Source: Haliea sp040221975 (lineage in GTDB: Bacteria > Pseudomonadota > Gammaproteobacteria > Pseudomonadales > Halieaceae). Taken from it: a stretch of 64,000 nt of DNA. Where the stretch lies: NCBI GenBank assembly GCA_040221975.1, contig JAVJWR010000007.1:1-64000 (forward strand), given 5' to 3'. The notes beneath the pieces are model-generated. The model was not told where the DNA came from, searched no databases, and worked only from the letters and a program-made list of their open reading frames with translations. Shown here piece after piece: positions 24,717 through 32,857 of this stretch (positions are counted from its first letter, which is position 1; each line of letters opens with the position of its first letter). Made by a program: the position numbers and the translations under genes.

Positions 24717-25886
24717 TCAGGAAGCGAGCGACTGCACCAGCCACTCGCCAGCAACTTCCACCAACTCCCGGTCGCAGCGCGGATCCGGTTCAGCCCCCAG
24801 GCAGTTGATGACGACCTCGCCAGCGGCACGCAGAGCCGCAACGCGAGCCAGCAGCCCGGGGGCATCGGCCGCCGGTGCGCTGATGGCGCCGCGCTCGGCG
24901 GCCGCAGCCGGGAACAGGGCCATCAGGGACTTGAGATCGGTGGCGAAGCCGGTGGCGGGCCGGGCCCGACCGAAAACCTTGCCGACATCGTTGTAACGGC
25001 CGCCGTTCGCCAGCGCCTGGCCGTGACCGGGCACATAAGCGGCAAATACCATGCCGGTATGATAGTGATAGCCGCGCAGCTCGGCGAGATCAAAGTAGAT
25101 CGCCAGGTCCGGGTGGCGGCGCGCAACCGCCACGGCCACTGCCTCCAGAGCTGCTACCGCGGCCAGGGCGTCGGGTGCGGAGCTGGCCAGCTGCTCCCGG
25201 GCCCGCCCCAGCACGGAAGTGTCGCCGTGCAGGTCGAGCAAGCCCGTAATCAGCGTTGCCACCGGCTCGGCCAATCCCGCGAGAGCCTGTGCCAGGTCCG
25301 GCCGCGACTTGCGCTGCAGGGCATCGAAGACTTCCGCTTCCTGCTCGGCCGTCAGGCCGGCCACCGCCAGCACGGCCTCATAGACCCCTACGTGACCCAG
25401 GTCCAGGGTTATTTCGGCAAGTCCGGCATGCTCCAGCGTAGCCAGCATCAGTCCGATCACTTCCACGTCGGCGGCGAGACTGTCGTCGCCGTAGAGTTCG
25501 GCACCCAGCTGGATCGGCGAGCGGGAGGCGAGCAGGGATTGGGGACGGGTGTGCAGGGTGGAACCCGCATAGCAGAGGCGGGTGACACCTGGCTCGGCCA
25601 GGCTGTGGGCGTCAATACGGGCGACCTGGGGGGTGATGTCGGCGCGGATCCCGAGGGTGCGGCCACTGATCTGGTCGGTCATCTTGAAGGTGAGCAGGTC
25701 CAGGTCTTCGCCCAGGCCGATCAGAAGGGATTCGGTGAACTCCATCAGGGGCGGGATCACCAGCTGATAGCCCCAGCTCTGATAGAGATCCAGCAGCTCA
25801 CGCCGCAGACGCTCCACCACCAGCGCCTGCTCGGGCAGCACCTCCTCGACCCCGTCGGGTAATTGCCAGCGATCCACTGTTGTCAT
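24717..25886 (-). CDS. hisZ: ATP phosphoribosyltransferase regulatory subunit
   Basis: HisZ is a catalytically inactive class II histidyl-tRNA synthetase paralogue that completes short-form HisG in the first step of histidine synthesis. 389 residues; starts VDRWQLPDGVEEVLPEQA and carries the HisRS-like motif 2/3 region (LRGYHYHTGMVFAAYVPGHG, GGRYNDVGKVFGRARPATGF). The tRNA-binding domain of HisRS is absent and the key HisRS motif residues are altered, separating it from hisS. ATG 25886 removes a seven-residue spurious extension. Its place before purA is also found in pseudomonads. The organism must have a short-form hisG elsewhere. Confidence 0.95.
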   Translation of the reverse strand: MTTVDRWQLPDGVEEVLPEQALVVERLRRELLDLYQSWGYQLVIPPLMEFTESLLIGLGEDLDLLTFKMTDQISGRTLGIRADITPQVARIDAHSLAEPGVTRLCYAGSTLHTRPQSLLASRSPIQLGAELYGDDSLAADVEVIGLMLATLEHAGLAEITLDLGHVGVYEAVLAVAGLTAEQEAEVFDALQRKSRPDLAQALAGLAEPVATLITGLLDLHGDTSVLGRAREQLASSAPDALAAVAALEAVAVAVARRHPDLAIYFDLAELRGYHYHTGMVFAAYVPGHGQALANGGRYNDVGKVFGRARPATGFATDLKSLMALFPAAAAERGAISAPAADAPGLLARVAALRAAGEVVINCLGAEPDPRCDRELVEVAGEWLVQSLAS

Positions 25887-25894
25887 AACCAGCC

Positions 25895-26086
25895 TTAATG
25901 CACCCAATACAAAAGCGCCAACCCGAACAGCATGCTGCCCAGGCCAACGTTGCGGATAACCCGGTCCGGCTGCTGGGCCACCCCGAGCACCATTTGCCGC
26001 CAGGCCCTGGGGCTCAGGAACGGCACAATGCCCTCGATAATCAGCACCAGCGCCAGGGCTACCGGCAGAACCTGCCAGAACTCCAC
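25895..26086 (-). CDS. DUF2065 small membrane protein (YjeT-like)
   Basis: Small inner-membrane protein with two hydrophobic helices (about 5-22 and 44-60), homologous to E. coli YjeT. I prefer GTG 26086: it gives 63 residues (VEFWQVLPVALALVLIIEG...), close to YjeT's 65, and is preceded by AGGGGG five bases upstream. ATG 26110 would abut the T-tract of a terminator and has no ribosome site. Conserved in position between hflC and purA across gammaproteobacteria. Function unknown; the motif EGxxPFLSPRAWR is typical of the family. Confidence 0.88.
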   Translation of the reverse strand: MEFWQVLPVALALVLIIEGIVPFLSPRAWRQMVLGVAQQPDRVIRNVGLGSMLFGLALLYWVH

Positions 26087-26110
26087 ATCAACCCCCTGCT
26101 GCGCGGTCAT

Positions 26111-26159
26111 AAAAAAACCGCGGTTCCGGCGTTTGTGGGTAAAACGCCGGATCCCACGG
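26111..26159 (-). terminator. Intrinsic terminator after hflC
   Basis: Read on the minus strand, an outer stem (CCGTGG with CCGCGG, one G-U pair) encloses a 10-base perfect stem (TCCGGCGTTT at 26125-26134 with AAACGCCGGA at 26142-26151) and a 7-base loop, followed directly by seven T residues (26111-26117). This is the strongest terminator in the window. It lies 50 bases after the hflC stop and 25 bases before the DUF2065 start, so it should end or attenuate transcripts from the hfq-hfl operon. Confidence 0.85.
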
Positions 26160-26209
26160 TTATCGAATTCTACCACAGGCGCTGCTGAAGGCACCTGCGT
26201 TTTTCCGAC

Positions 26210-27085
26210 CTATTTGCCGCCCGACGAGTCCTTCAGGTAACGGAAGAATTCGCTGTCAGGCTGGATCAGCAGCAGGTCACCGCTACCCTGGAAGGCGTCC
26301 TGATAGGCACGCAGGCTGCGGGTAAAGGAATAGAACTCGCGGTCGGCGTTGAAGGCGCTGGCATAAATCGCGGTCGCACTGGCGTCCCCTTCCCCGCGGA
26401 TGAGTTCCGCATCGCGGTAGGCGTTGGCCTCGAGTACCGTCACTTCACGGTCGGCGGCTGCCCGAATGCCCTCGGCCAGCTCCTGACCCTGGGCACGATG
26501 CTCGCGGGCTTCCTTTTCCCGCTCGGCGTTCATGCGCCGGTAAACGGACTCGGACACATCCGGCGGCAGGTCGATCTGCTTGACCCGCACATCCAGCACC
26601 TCGACCCCGTACTCCTCGCGCGCCACCACAGTGAGCTCCGAGGTCAGCGCCTCCATCAGCTCATCGCGCTGGCCGGACACCACTTCCTGAATGGTCCGGA
26701 TCGCCACCTGGTTGCGCAGGCCGTCGTTGATCCGCTGCCCCAGCAGGGCACTGGCGCGAGCCTCTTCACCATTGGTGGCGGTGTAGAACTTCGCCGTATC
26801 CGCCACCCGGAACTTGGCGTAGGAATCCACGATCAGGGCCTTTTTCTCCTGGGTGAAGAAACGCTCGGCGGTGGCGTCCACGGTCAGCAGGCGCGCCTCG
26901 AACTTGCGCACACTATTGACGAAGGGAACCTTCACATGCAGCCCGGGCCGGATGTCGGGATCGACCACCTCGCCGAACTGCAGCATTACCGCGCGCTCTG
27001 TTTCCTTGACCACAAAGACCGTGTTGCTGAGCACAAACAGCGCCAGCACCGCGACCAACATCCAGGTCATACCTTTACCGCCCAT
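26210..27085 (-). CDS. hflC: HflC, SPFH modulator of FtsH protease
   Basis: Periplasm-facing membrane protein that with HflK forms the large cage around FtsH. 291 residues from ATG 27085: one N-terminal membrane helix (about 7-26), then the SPFH/band-7 domain starting VFVVKETERAVMLQFGE and a long coiled-coil (AEREKEAREHRAQGQELAEG). The family's GEGDASATAIYA motif is present. The start lies one base after the hflK stop, so translation is coupled. The upstream 13 codons of the frame lie in hflK and are not used. Confidence 0.96.
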   Translation of the reverse strand: MGGKGMTWMLVAVLALFVLSNTVFVVKETERAVMLQFGEVVDPDIRPGLHVKVPFVNSVRKFEARLLTVDATAERFFTQEKKALIVDSYAKFRVADTAKFYTATNGEEARASALLGQRINDGLRNQVAIRTIQEVVSGQRDELMEALTSELTVVAREEYGVEVLDVRVKQIDLPPDVSESVYRRMNAEREKEAREHRAQGQELAEGIRAAADREVTVLEANAYRDAELIRGEGDASATAIYASAFNADREFYSFTRSLRAYQDAFQGSGDLLLIQPDSEFFRYLKDSSGGK

Positions 27086-27086
27086 C

Positions 27087-28250
27087 TTAGCGACCTCCTC
27101 TGCGGTTGTTGGCCGACGCGGCATCCTGCCGCAGCTGCTCTGTCACGGCGTTGGTCAGCTCGCGAATGGTGTTGGGGTCCAGCCTGCCGCCACTGCGGGG
27201 CACCGCCGGCCCGGAGGCCTCCGTCATCTTGTCCAGCGGCAGGTACATCACGTTGTTGCCGCCCTCGACATCGACCATGACCTTGCTGGTGTTGCGGAAT
27301 ACCCGCTGCACCGCATCCAGGTACAGACGCTCGCGTGTGACTTCCGGCGCCTTGGCGTATTCCGCCAGCAGCGCCTTGAAGCGTTCCGCCTCGCCTTCGG
27401 CTTCCGCCACCACCTGCTCGCGGTAGGCGCTGGCTTCCTCGATCACACGCTGGGCGCGACCGCGGGCCTCCGGAACGATGCCGTTGGCGTAGGCCTGGGC
27501 TTCGTTTTTCAGCCGCTCCTCATCCTCACGGGCCTTGATCACGTCGTCAAACGCCGCCTGGACCTGGCTCGGGGGCTTGGATTCGTCGATGTTGACCTTC
27601 ACTACGCGGATGCCGGTCTCGTACATGTCGACATAGCGCTGCAGGCGAGTCTGTACGTCGACACCGATCTGGGCGCGGCCTTCAGTCAGCACCGAATCCA
27701 TGCTGGTGTCGCCCACCACGTGCCGCAGGGCACTCTGGGCAGCGTGTTGCAGGGAATTTTCCGGATCGCGCACCTTGAGTACGAAACTGGTGGGGTCGAG
27801 AATCACATACTGCACCGACATCCGCACCTCGACGATATTCTCGTCCCGGGTCAGCATGATTTCGCGGAAAGTCGCCGCGCGGACCTTGGTCGTATTGACC
27901 TTGATCACCTCGTCGATCAGCGGCGGGTTCCACTGCAGGCCCGGCTGCACCGTGTCGTAGTACTTGCCAAAGCGAAGCACCACCGCCCGCTCCTGCTCAT
28001 CGACCTGGTAGAGACCCATCAGGCCCCACACCACCACTGCGACCAGGGCAGCAACCACGAACAGGCTGGCCGGGATACCCTTGCCACCGCCGGATTTGCC
28101 GCCGCCGCTGGCACCGCGACCACCAAAAATGCCGCCCAGTTTTTCCTGCAGCTTTTTCAGCGCCTCGTCGAGGTCTGGTGGTCCCTGCTCGCCGCCACCC
28201 CAAGGGTCCTTGGGCTTGTTGCCGCCACCACCCGGTTCATTCCAGGCCAT
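27087..28250 (-). CDS. hflK: HflK, SPFH modulator of FtsH protease
   Basis: 387-residue partner of HflC. A glycine/proline-rich cytoplasmic N-terminus (MAWNEPGGGGNKPKDPWGGG) is followed by one membrane helix (about 62-80, LFVVAALVAVVVWGLMGLY), the SPFH domain (VDEQERAVVLRFGKY), and an Ala/Glu-rich coiled coil. ATG 28250 has AGGAG upstream. It lies 59 bases after hflX in the conserved hfq-hflX-hflK-hflC order. Controls FtsH access to membrane substrates. Confidence 0.96.
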   Translation of the reverse strand: MAWNEPGGGGNKPKDPWGGGEQGPPDLDEALKKLQEKLGGIFGGRGASGGGKSGGGKGIPASLFVVAALVAVVVWGLMGLYQVDEQERAVVLRFGKYYDTVQPGLQWNPPLIDEVIKVNTTKVRAATFREIMLTRDENIVEVRMSVQYVILDPTSFVLKVRDPENSLQHAAQSALRHVVGDTSMDSVLTEGRAQIGVDVQTRLQRYVDMYETGIRVVKVNIDESKPPSQVQAAFDDVIKAREDEERLKNEAQAYANGIVPEARGRAQRVIEEASAYREQVVAEAEGEAERFKALLAEYAKAPEVTRERLYLDAVQRVFRNTSKVMVDVEGGNNVMYLPLDKMTEASGPAVPRSGGRLDPNTIRELTNAVTEQLRQDAASANNRRGGR

Positions 28251-28309
28251 ACCAAACTCCTGTTAGCAAAGTCGACGCAGTCTATCAAAAAATCACTGGC
28301 GCAGGGGTT

Positions 28310-29593
28310 TTACTCCCAGGGCGCCGGCTCTGGTGCCAATTTCATCAGGCGGTTCCAGTCCGCCCGCGGCAAACGCACGTTCAGATGGGCAACACCGTCA
28401 TCGCCATAACGCTCGGCGGCAACTGCGCCGAGGCGGTACAGGGCCGCTCGCAGGCTGCCCTGCTCCGGTTCCAGCTGCAGCTCCTCCTCGACCATGTCAT
28501 CGCCGACCAGTTCGGCAATGGCCTTGAGCAGCAACTCGCAGCCGGCGCCAGTGGACGCACTCAGCCACACGCGCTCGGGTCTTCCACCCTCATCGTAATC
28601 AATCCGGGGGGCCTGCTCCAACAAGTCCAGTTTGTTGTAGACCTGCAGCAGCGGGATGTCGGCTGCACCAATCTCCTCCAGCACGGCCTCGACCTGGTGG
28701 ATATTGTCCTCCCGAGCCTCGGCGGCAACGTCGATTACGTGCAACAGCAGATCGGCACTGACAGTTTCCTCCAGGGTGGCCTTGAAGGCCTCCACCAGCT
28801 TGTGCGGCAGATGGGCGATAAAACCCACGGTATCCGCGAGGATGACCGGGCCCGCCTCCTCCAGGTCCAGCCGTCGCAGGGTCGGATCCAGGGTGGCAAA
28901 AAGCTGGTCGGCGGCAAAGACCGAGGAACCGGTCAGGCGGTTGAACAGCGTCGACTTGCCGGCATTGGTGTACCCCACCAGCGCAATCGTGGGCACCTCG
29001 GCCCGGCGTCGGGAACGCCGCCCCTGGTCGCGCTGGCGCTGCACTTTCTGCAAGCGGCCCTGAATCGACTTGATTCGCGCCCGCAGCAAGCGACGGTCGG
29101 TCTCAAGCTGGGTTTCCCCCGGGCCGCGCAGGCCGATGCCTCCCTTCTGCCGCTCCAGGTGGGTCCAGCCCCGCACCAGCCGGGTACTCATGTGCTGCAA
29201 CTGCGCCAGCTCCACCTGCAACTTGCCTTCATGGGTGCGCGCGCGCTGGGCGAATATGTCCAGAATCAGGCCGGTTCGATCCAGCACCCGACACTTGAGC
29301 TCACGCTCCAGATTGCGCTCCTGGCTGGGGCTGAGAGCATGGTTGAACATGACAATCTCGGCTTCGTGCAGCTGCACCTCATCGGCGATCTCCTGCAGCT
29401 TGCCGGAGCCGACAAAAGTACGCGAATCCGGCACGCTGCGACTGCCCATGACAAAGGCCACGGGATCGCCGCCCGCGGACAGGACCAGTTCCTCGAACTC
29501 GCGGGGATCTTCCCGCTCGTCTTCGCTGGCTATCGTGAGGTGGACCAGAACTGCGCGCTCGCCGGACGCCGGACGCTCAAAAAACAAGCGCAC
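28310..29593 (-). CDS. hflX: Ribosome-associated GTPase HflX
   Basis: GTPase that splits stalled ribosomes under stress. 427 residues: N-terminal HflX domain (FEELVLSAGGDPVAF; NLERELKCRVLDRTGLIL), the long helical linker with the invariant GGIGLRGPGETQLETDRR, the G domain with P-loop GYTNAGKST, DTVGFI and NKLD, and a short C-terminal domain. The GTG start at 29593 aligns the first residues with E. coli HflX. No good ribosome site is seen, but it lies 50 bases after the hfq stop, and expression is likely coupled to the hfq transcript. Confidence 0.96.
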   Translation of the reverse strand: MRLFFERPASGERAVLVHLTIASEDEREDPREFEELVLSAGGDPVAFVMGSRSVPDSRTFVGSGKLQEIADEVQLHEAEIVMFNHALSPSQERNLERELKCRVLDRTGLILDIFAQRARTHEGKLQVELAQLQHMSTRLVRGWTHLERQKGGIGLRGPGETQLETDRRLLRARIKSIQGRLQKVQRQRDQGRRSRRRAEVPTIALVGYTNAGKSTLFNRLTGSSVFAADQLFATLDPTLRRLDLEEAGPVILADTVGFIAHLPHKLVEAFKATLEETVSADLLLHVIDVAAEAREDNIHQVEAVLEEIGAADIPLLQVYNKLDLLEQAPRIDYDEGGRPERVWLSASTGAGCELLLKAIAELVGDDMVEEELQLEPEQGSLRAALYRLGAVAAERYGDDGVAHLNVRLPRADWNRLMKLAPEPAPWE

Positions 29594-29643
29594 CTCGAGT
29601 GCAGCGGGCAGTAGCTGCGACGCCGGAGCGCCACAGGCCGCCG

Positions 29644-29895
29644 CTAGCTATCGGCTTCATCATCTTCCGGCGGATTCTGCATGGGCATGCGCACCACGCG
29701 GGAAGGCACAACGGTAGAGATGGCATGCTTGTAGACCATCTGGCTGACGGTGTTCTTGAGCAGGACGACAAACTGGTCGAAAGACTCGATCTGGCCCTGC
29801 AACTTGATACCGTTCACCAGATAAATGGAAACGGGGACGCGTTCCTTACGCAAAATGTTCAGGTAAGGGTCTTGTAGCGTGTGCCCTTTTGACAT
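29644..29895 (-). CDS. hfq: RNA chaperone Hfq
   Basis: Hexameric Sm-like chaperone for small-RNA pairing. 83 residues with Sm1 (LNGIKLQGQIESFDQFVVLL; here VNGIKLQGQI) and Sm2 (YKHAISTVVPSR) and a short acidic tail (EDDEADS), shorter than the E. coli tail. ATG 29895 has AAGGAGAG six bases upstream, one of the better ribosome sites in the window. It lies 150 bases after miaA, in a gap that may carry an extra hfq promoter; a TATACT hexamer at 30026-30031 (minus strand) has no convincing -35. Confidence 0.98.
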   Translation of the reverse strand: MSKGHTLQDPYLNILRKERVPVSIYLVNGIKLQGQIESFDQFVVLLKNTVSQMVYKHAISTVVPSRVVRMPMQNPPEDDEADS

Positions 29896-30047
29896 AATTC
29901 TCTCCTTGGTCGGCTCAACAGGAGCCCAAAATGATTGATTGTTTACGGTCCCCGCTCATCCCCGCTACCGGGTTGAACCTGGCGCACGAAGCACACCGCA
30001 GATCGTGTTTCACCGCCCCTGCTACAGTATAGAACAGGTTTGCAGCT

Positions 30048-31031
30048 TTACATGGGGTCTACACCCAGGTACTTCAAGGCTGCCCGCAGCGGAATATCTT
30101 CCGTTTCCCGGCCCCCAGCTTCTGACTCTCCAGCAGCGCAAACGTTCCCCGTCGCATCAGTCAGCAGCCAGTGCAGCCCCGGCCACTTGCGCAACCAGGT
30201 CAACTGCCGCTTGGCCAGCTGTCGGGTGGCCGCCAGGCCCTGCTGTACTGCCTCCTCCAGGCTGCACTCACCGTCGAGATGGCGCCACAGCTGCCGGTAG
30301 CCAACGGCGCGTATCGCCGGCAGGCCGGGGTGCAGGTCCGGGCGCCGGTGCAGCGCCGCCACTTCCTGCAGGAACCCCTGCGCCAGCATCGACCGGAACC
30401 TGAGATCGATACGGCGATGCAACTCTGCCCGCTGCTGCGGACACAAGGCCAGCTGCACCACCCGGTAGCGAACCGCCGGACTTACTACAGGCCGCTGGTG
30501 CCACTCGCTCAGGGGAATGCCACTGCCTGCGAACACTTCCAAAGCTCTGCTTATACGCTGTGAGTGGTGCGGATGGATTGCCGCCGCGGCAATCGGATCG
30601 ATCTCCGCCAGCCTGGCATGCAGTGCCGGCCAGCCCTCGCGCCCGGCCGTTGCCGCCAGCTCCGCGCGAATGGCGGGGTCGCTGGCGGGCATTGCCGCGA
30701 GTCCCTCGAGAAATGCCCGGAAGTAGAGCATGGTGCCGCCGACCAGAATCGGGGTGCGACCGCGGCCGACAATGTCCGCTACCACCCTGCTCGCATCCGC
30801 GACAAAATCGGCCGCCGAGTAGCTCTCGGCCGGATCGCGAATATCGATCAGATGATGGGGGTAGTCGGGCTTGGCGCTGCCAATATCCAGGCCGCGGTAC
30901 ACCAGGGCGGAATCGACGCTGACCAGTTCACCGTCCAGCGCCTCGGCCAGGCCCGTGGCCAGGTCGGTCTTGCCCGCCGCCGTGGGTCCCATGACACACA
31001 GCAGCAGCGGCTTGTCCGGCGTGTGGCCCAC
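30048..31031 (-). CDS. miaA: tRNA dimethylallyltransferase
   Basis: Adds the dimethylallyl group to A37 of tRNAs reading UNN codons. 327 residues from GTG 31031, with P-loop GPTAAGKT (15-22), VSVDSALVYRGLDIGSAKP and the DIRDPAESYSAADF block. The GTG overlaps the mutL stop by one base (TAGTG) and has GGGGG upstream, which fits better than starting upstream inside mutL (31106) or at the later ATG of the P-loop. Conserved between mutL and hfq, as in E. coli. Confidence 0.96.
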   Translation of the reverse strand: MGHTPDKPLLLCVMGPTAAGKTDLATGLAEALDGELVSVDSALVYRGLDIGSAKPDYPHHLIDIRDPAESYSAADFVADASRVVADIVGRGRTPILVGGTMLYFRAFLEGLAAMPASDPAIRAELAATAGREGWPALHARLAEIDPIAAAAIHPHHSQRISRALEVFAGSGIPLSEWHQRPVVSPAVRYRVVQLALCPQQRAELHRRIDLRFRSMLAQGFLQEVAALHRRPDLHPGLPAIRAVGYRQLWRHLDGECSLEEAVQQGLAATRQLAKRQLTWLRKWPGLHWLLTDATGNVCAAGESEAGGRETEDIPLRAALKYLGVDPM

Positions 31032-32836
31032 TAACGCCCCCGCAGGAACAGCTTGTCCAGTTCCTCCAGTGCCAGCCGGGTCCAGGTCGGGCGGCCATGA
31101 TTGCACTGCCCGGCGCGCTCGGTCTCCTCCATGTCCCGCAGCAGGGCGTTCATTTCCGGGATGGTGAGCCTGCGGTTGGCGCGCACCGAGCCGTGGCAGG
31201 CCATGGTGGAGAGGATTTCATCCATGTGCGCCTCGATGCGATCGGAGCTGCCGTACTCGAGGAGGTCCGACAACACATCCCGCACCAGGGCTTCAACATC
31301 GGAGTCGCGCAGACTGACCGGAATCTGCCGCAGCAGCAGGGACTCCTCACCTGCCACGTCCACCGCCAGACCCAGGCGCTGGAACAGTTCCGCATGTTCC
31401 TGGGCCAGCAGCGCCTCGCGCTGGCTCACCGCAATAGCCTGCGGTACCAGCAGGGGCTGGGCGGGAATGGCATCCAGCGCCCGGGCCGCCTTCAGGCGCT
31501 CGTAGGTAATCCGTTCGTGGGCCGCGTGCATGTCGACCAGCACCAGCCCCTCGGCGTTTTCCGCCAGGATGTAAATGCCTTTGAGCTGCGCCAGGGCGTA
31601 GCCCAGCGGTGGCACGTCTTCCGGCGTCTCCTGCTCCTGCAGGCGCGGGGGATGCAGGCCGGAGTAGCTGCGCACCTGTTCCAGTGCCCGGCCCGGCGCT
31701 GGCGTCGCCGAGGGGCGGTAGGCCGGCGCGCCGTCACCCCAGCCGAGACCGGGCTGACGCGCGATCTCGCCGGTGTGGCTGTCCACCGCCAGGCCCTCCG
31801 GCGTGACCAGGGGAGCCGGAGCCGATGCCGGCCGCACCTCCGCCAGGGCCCGATGCAGGCCGCTGAAGATGCACTGGTGGACCGCGCGGCTGTCGCGGAA
31901 ACGCACCTCGTGCTTGCCCGGGTGCACATTGACATCGACCTGCGCCGGATCCAGCTCCAGGTACAGCACGAACGCCGGGTGGCGGCCGTGGTAGAGCACA
32001 TCGCGGTAGGCCTGCTTGACGGCGTGCGCCACCAGCTTGTCGCGGATCACCCGGCCATTGACGAAAAAGTACTGCAGGTCCGCCTGGCTGCGGGAAAAGG
32101 TGGGCAGTGCCAGCCAGCCGTGCAGGCGCATGTCACTGCGTTCCGTTTCTATATGCAGGGCCTGCTCCATGAAGGCCGGCCCGCAGACCGCCGCTACCCG
32201 CCGCTGCTGCTCGGCGGTGCTGGCGGCGCTGCCCAGGTTATGGATGAGCTTGCCGTTGTGACGCAGGCTGAACGCGACTTCAAAACGGGACAGGGCCAGC
32301 CGCTTGACCACCTCTTCCAGATGATTGAACTCGGTCTTTTCGGTGCGCAGGAACTTGCGCCGGGCCGGGGTGTTGAAGAACAGGTCGCGCACTTCCACGG
32401 TAGTCCCGCGGGGATGGGGGGCAGGCCGCAGTTGCACCTCCATCTCGCGCCCCTCGCAAAGGGCGCTGCAGCCCTCGCTGCTGTCATCGCGGTGATTGCT
32501 GGTGAGGGTCAGGCGCGACACCGAGCCAATGGAAGCCAGGGCCTCGCCGCGGAAACCCAGGCTGCCGACGGATTCGAGGTCCTCAAGCGAGGCGATCTTG
32601 CTGGTGGCGTGGCGGGCCAGGGCCAGCGGCAGGTCATCCGGTTCCATGCCGGCGCCGTTGTCGCGGATACGAATCAGACGGGTACCGCCGGACTCGACGT
32701 CGATTTCCACCCGGGTGGCACCGGCATCCAGGCTGTTCTCCAGCACTTCCTTGGCGACGGAGGCAGGGCGCTCGACCACCTCACCGGCTGCGATCTGGTT
32801 GGCGAGCCTCGGGTTGAGACGATGGATTCTGGACAT
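31031..32836 (-). CDS. mutL: DNA mismatch repair protein MutL with endonuclease motif
   Basis: 601 residues. The N-terminal GHKL ATPase domain has ENSLDAGAT, DNGAGM and GFRGEALASIGSV. A variable proline-rich linker (about 335-400) precedes the C-terminal dimerisation domain, which carries VDMHAAHERITYE, matching the DQHA(X)2E(X)4E metal-binding motif of nicking MutL proteins (Gln replaced by Met), plus ACHGSVRANRRL and QCNHGRPT. This implies that MutL itself makes the strand nick, as in bacteria lacking MutH. Coupled to miaA by a one-base overlap. Confidence 0.97.
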   Translation of the reverse strand: MSRIHRLNPRLANQIAAGEVVERPASVAKEVLENSLDAGATRVEIDVESGGTRLIRIRDNGAGMEPDDLPLALARHATSKIASLEDLESVGSLGFRGEALASIGSVSRLTLTSNHRDDSSEGCSALCEGREMEVQLRPAPHPRGTTVEVRDLFFNTPARRKFLRTEKTEFNHLEEVVKRLALSRFEVAFSLRHNGKLIHNLGSAASTAEQQRRVAAVCGPAFMEQALHIETERSDMRLHGWLALPTFSRSQADLQYFFVNGRVIRDKLVAHAVKQAYRDVLYHGRHPAFVLYLELDPAQVDVNVHPGKHEVRFRDSRAVHQCIFSGLHRALAEVRPASAPAPLVTPEGLAVDSHTGEIARQPGLGWGDGAPAYRPSATPAPGRALEQVRSYSGLHPPRLQEQETPEDVPPLGYALAQLKGIYILAENAEGLVLVDMHAAHERITYERLKAARALDAIPAQPLLVPQAIAVSQREALLAQEHAELFQRLGLAVDVAGEESLLLRQIPVSLRDSDVEALVRDVLSDLLEYGSSDRIEAHMDEILSTMACHGSVRANRRLTIPEMNALLRDMEETERAGQCNHGRPTWTRLALEELDKLFLRGR

Positions 32837-32857
32837 GGGCCGGCGGCGCCAAAGCGC

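Noticed and set aside
23413..24996. 527-codon open frame antisense to purA
   Set aside because: Shadow of purA; repetitive Gly/His/Gln-rich translation without homology features.
26853..28409. 518-codon open frame antisense to hflK/hflC
   Set aside because: Crosses two well-identified genes and their junction; no domain.
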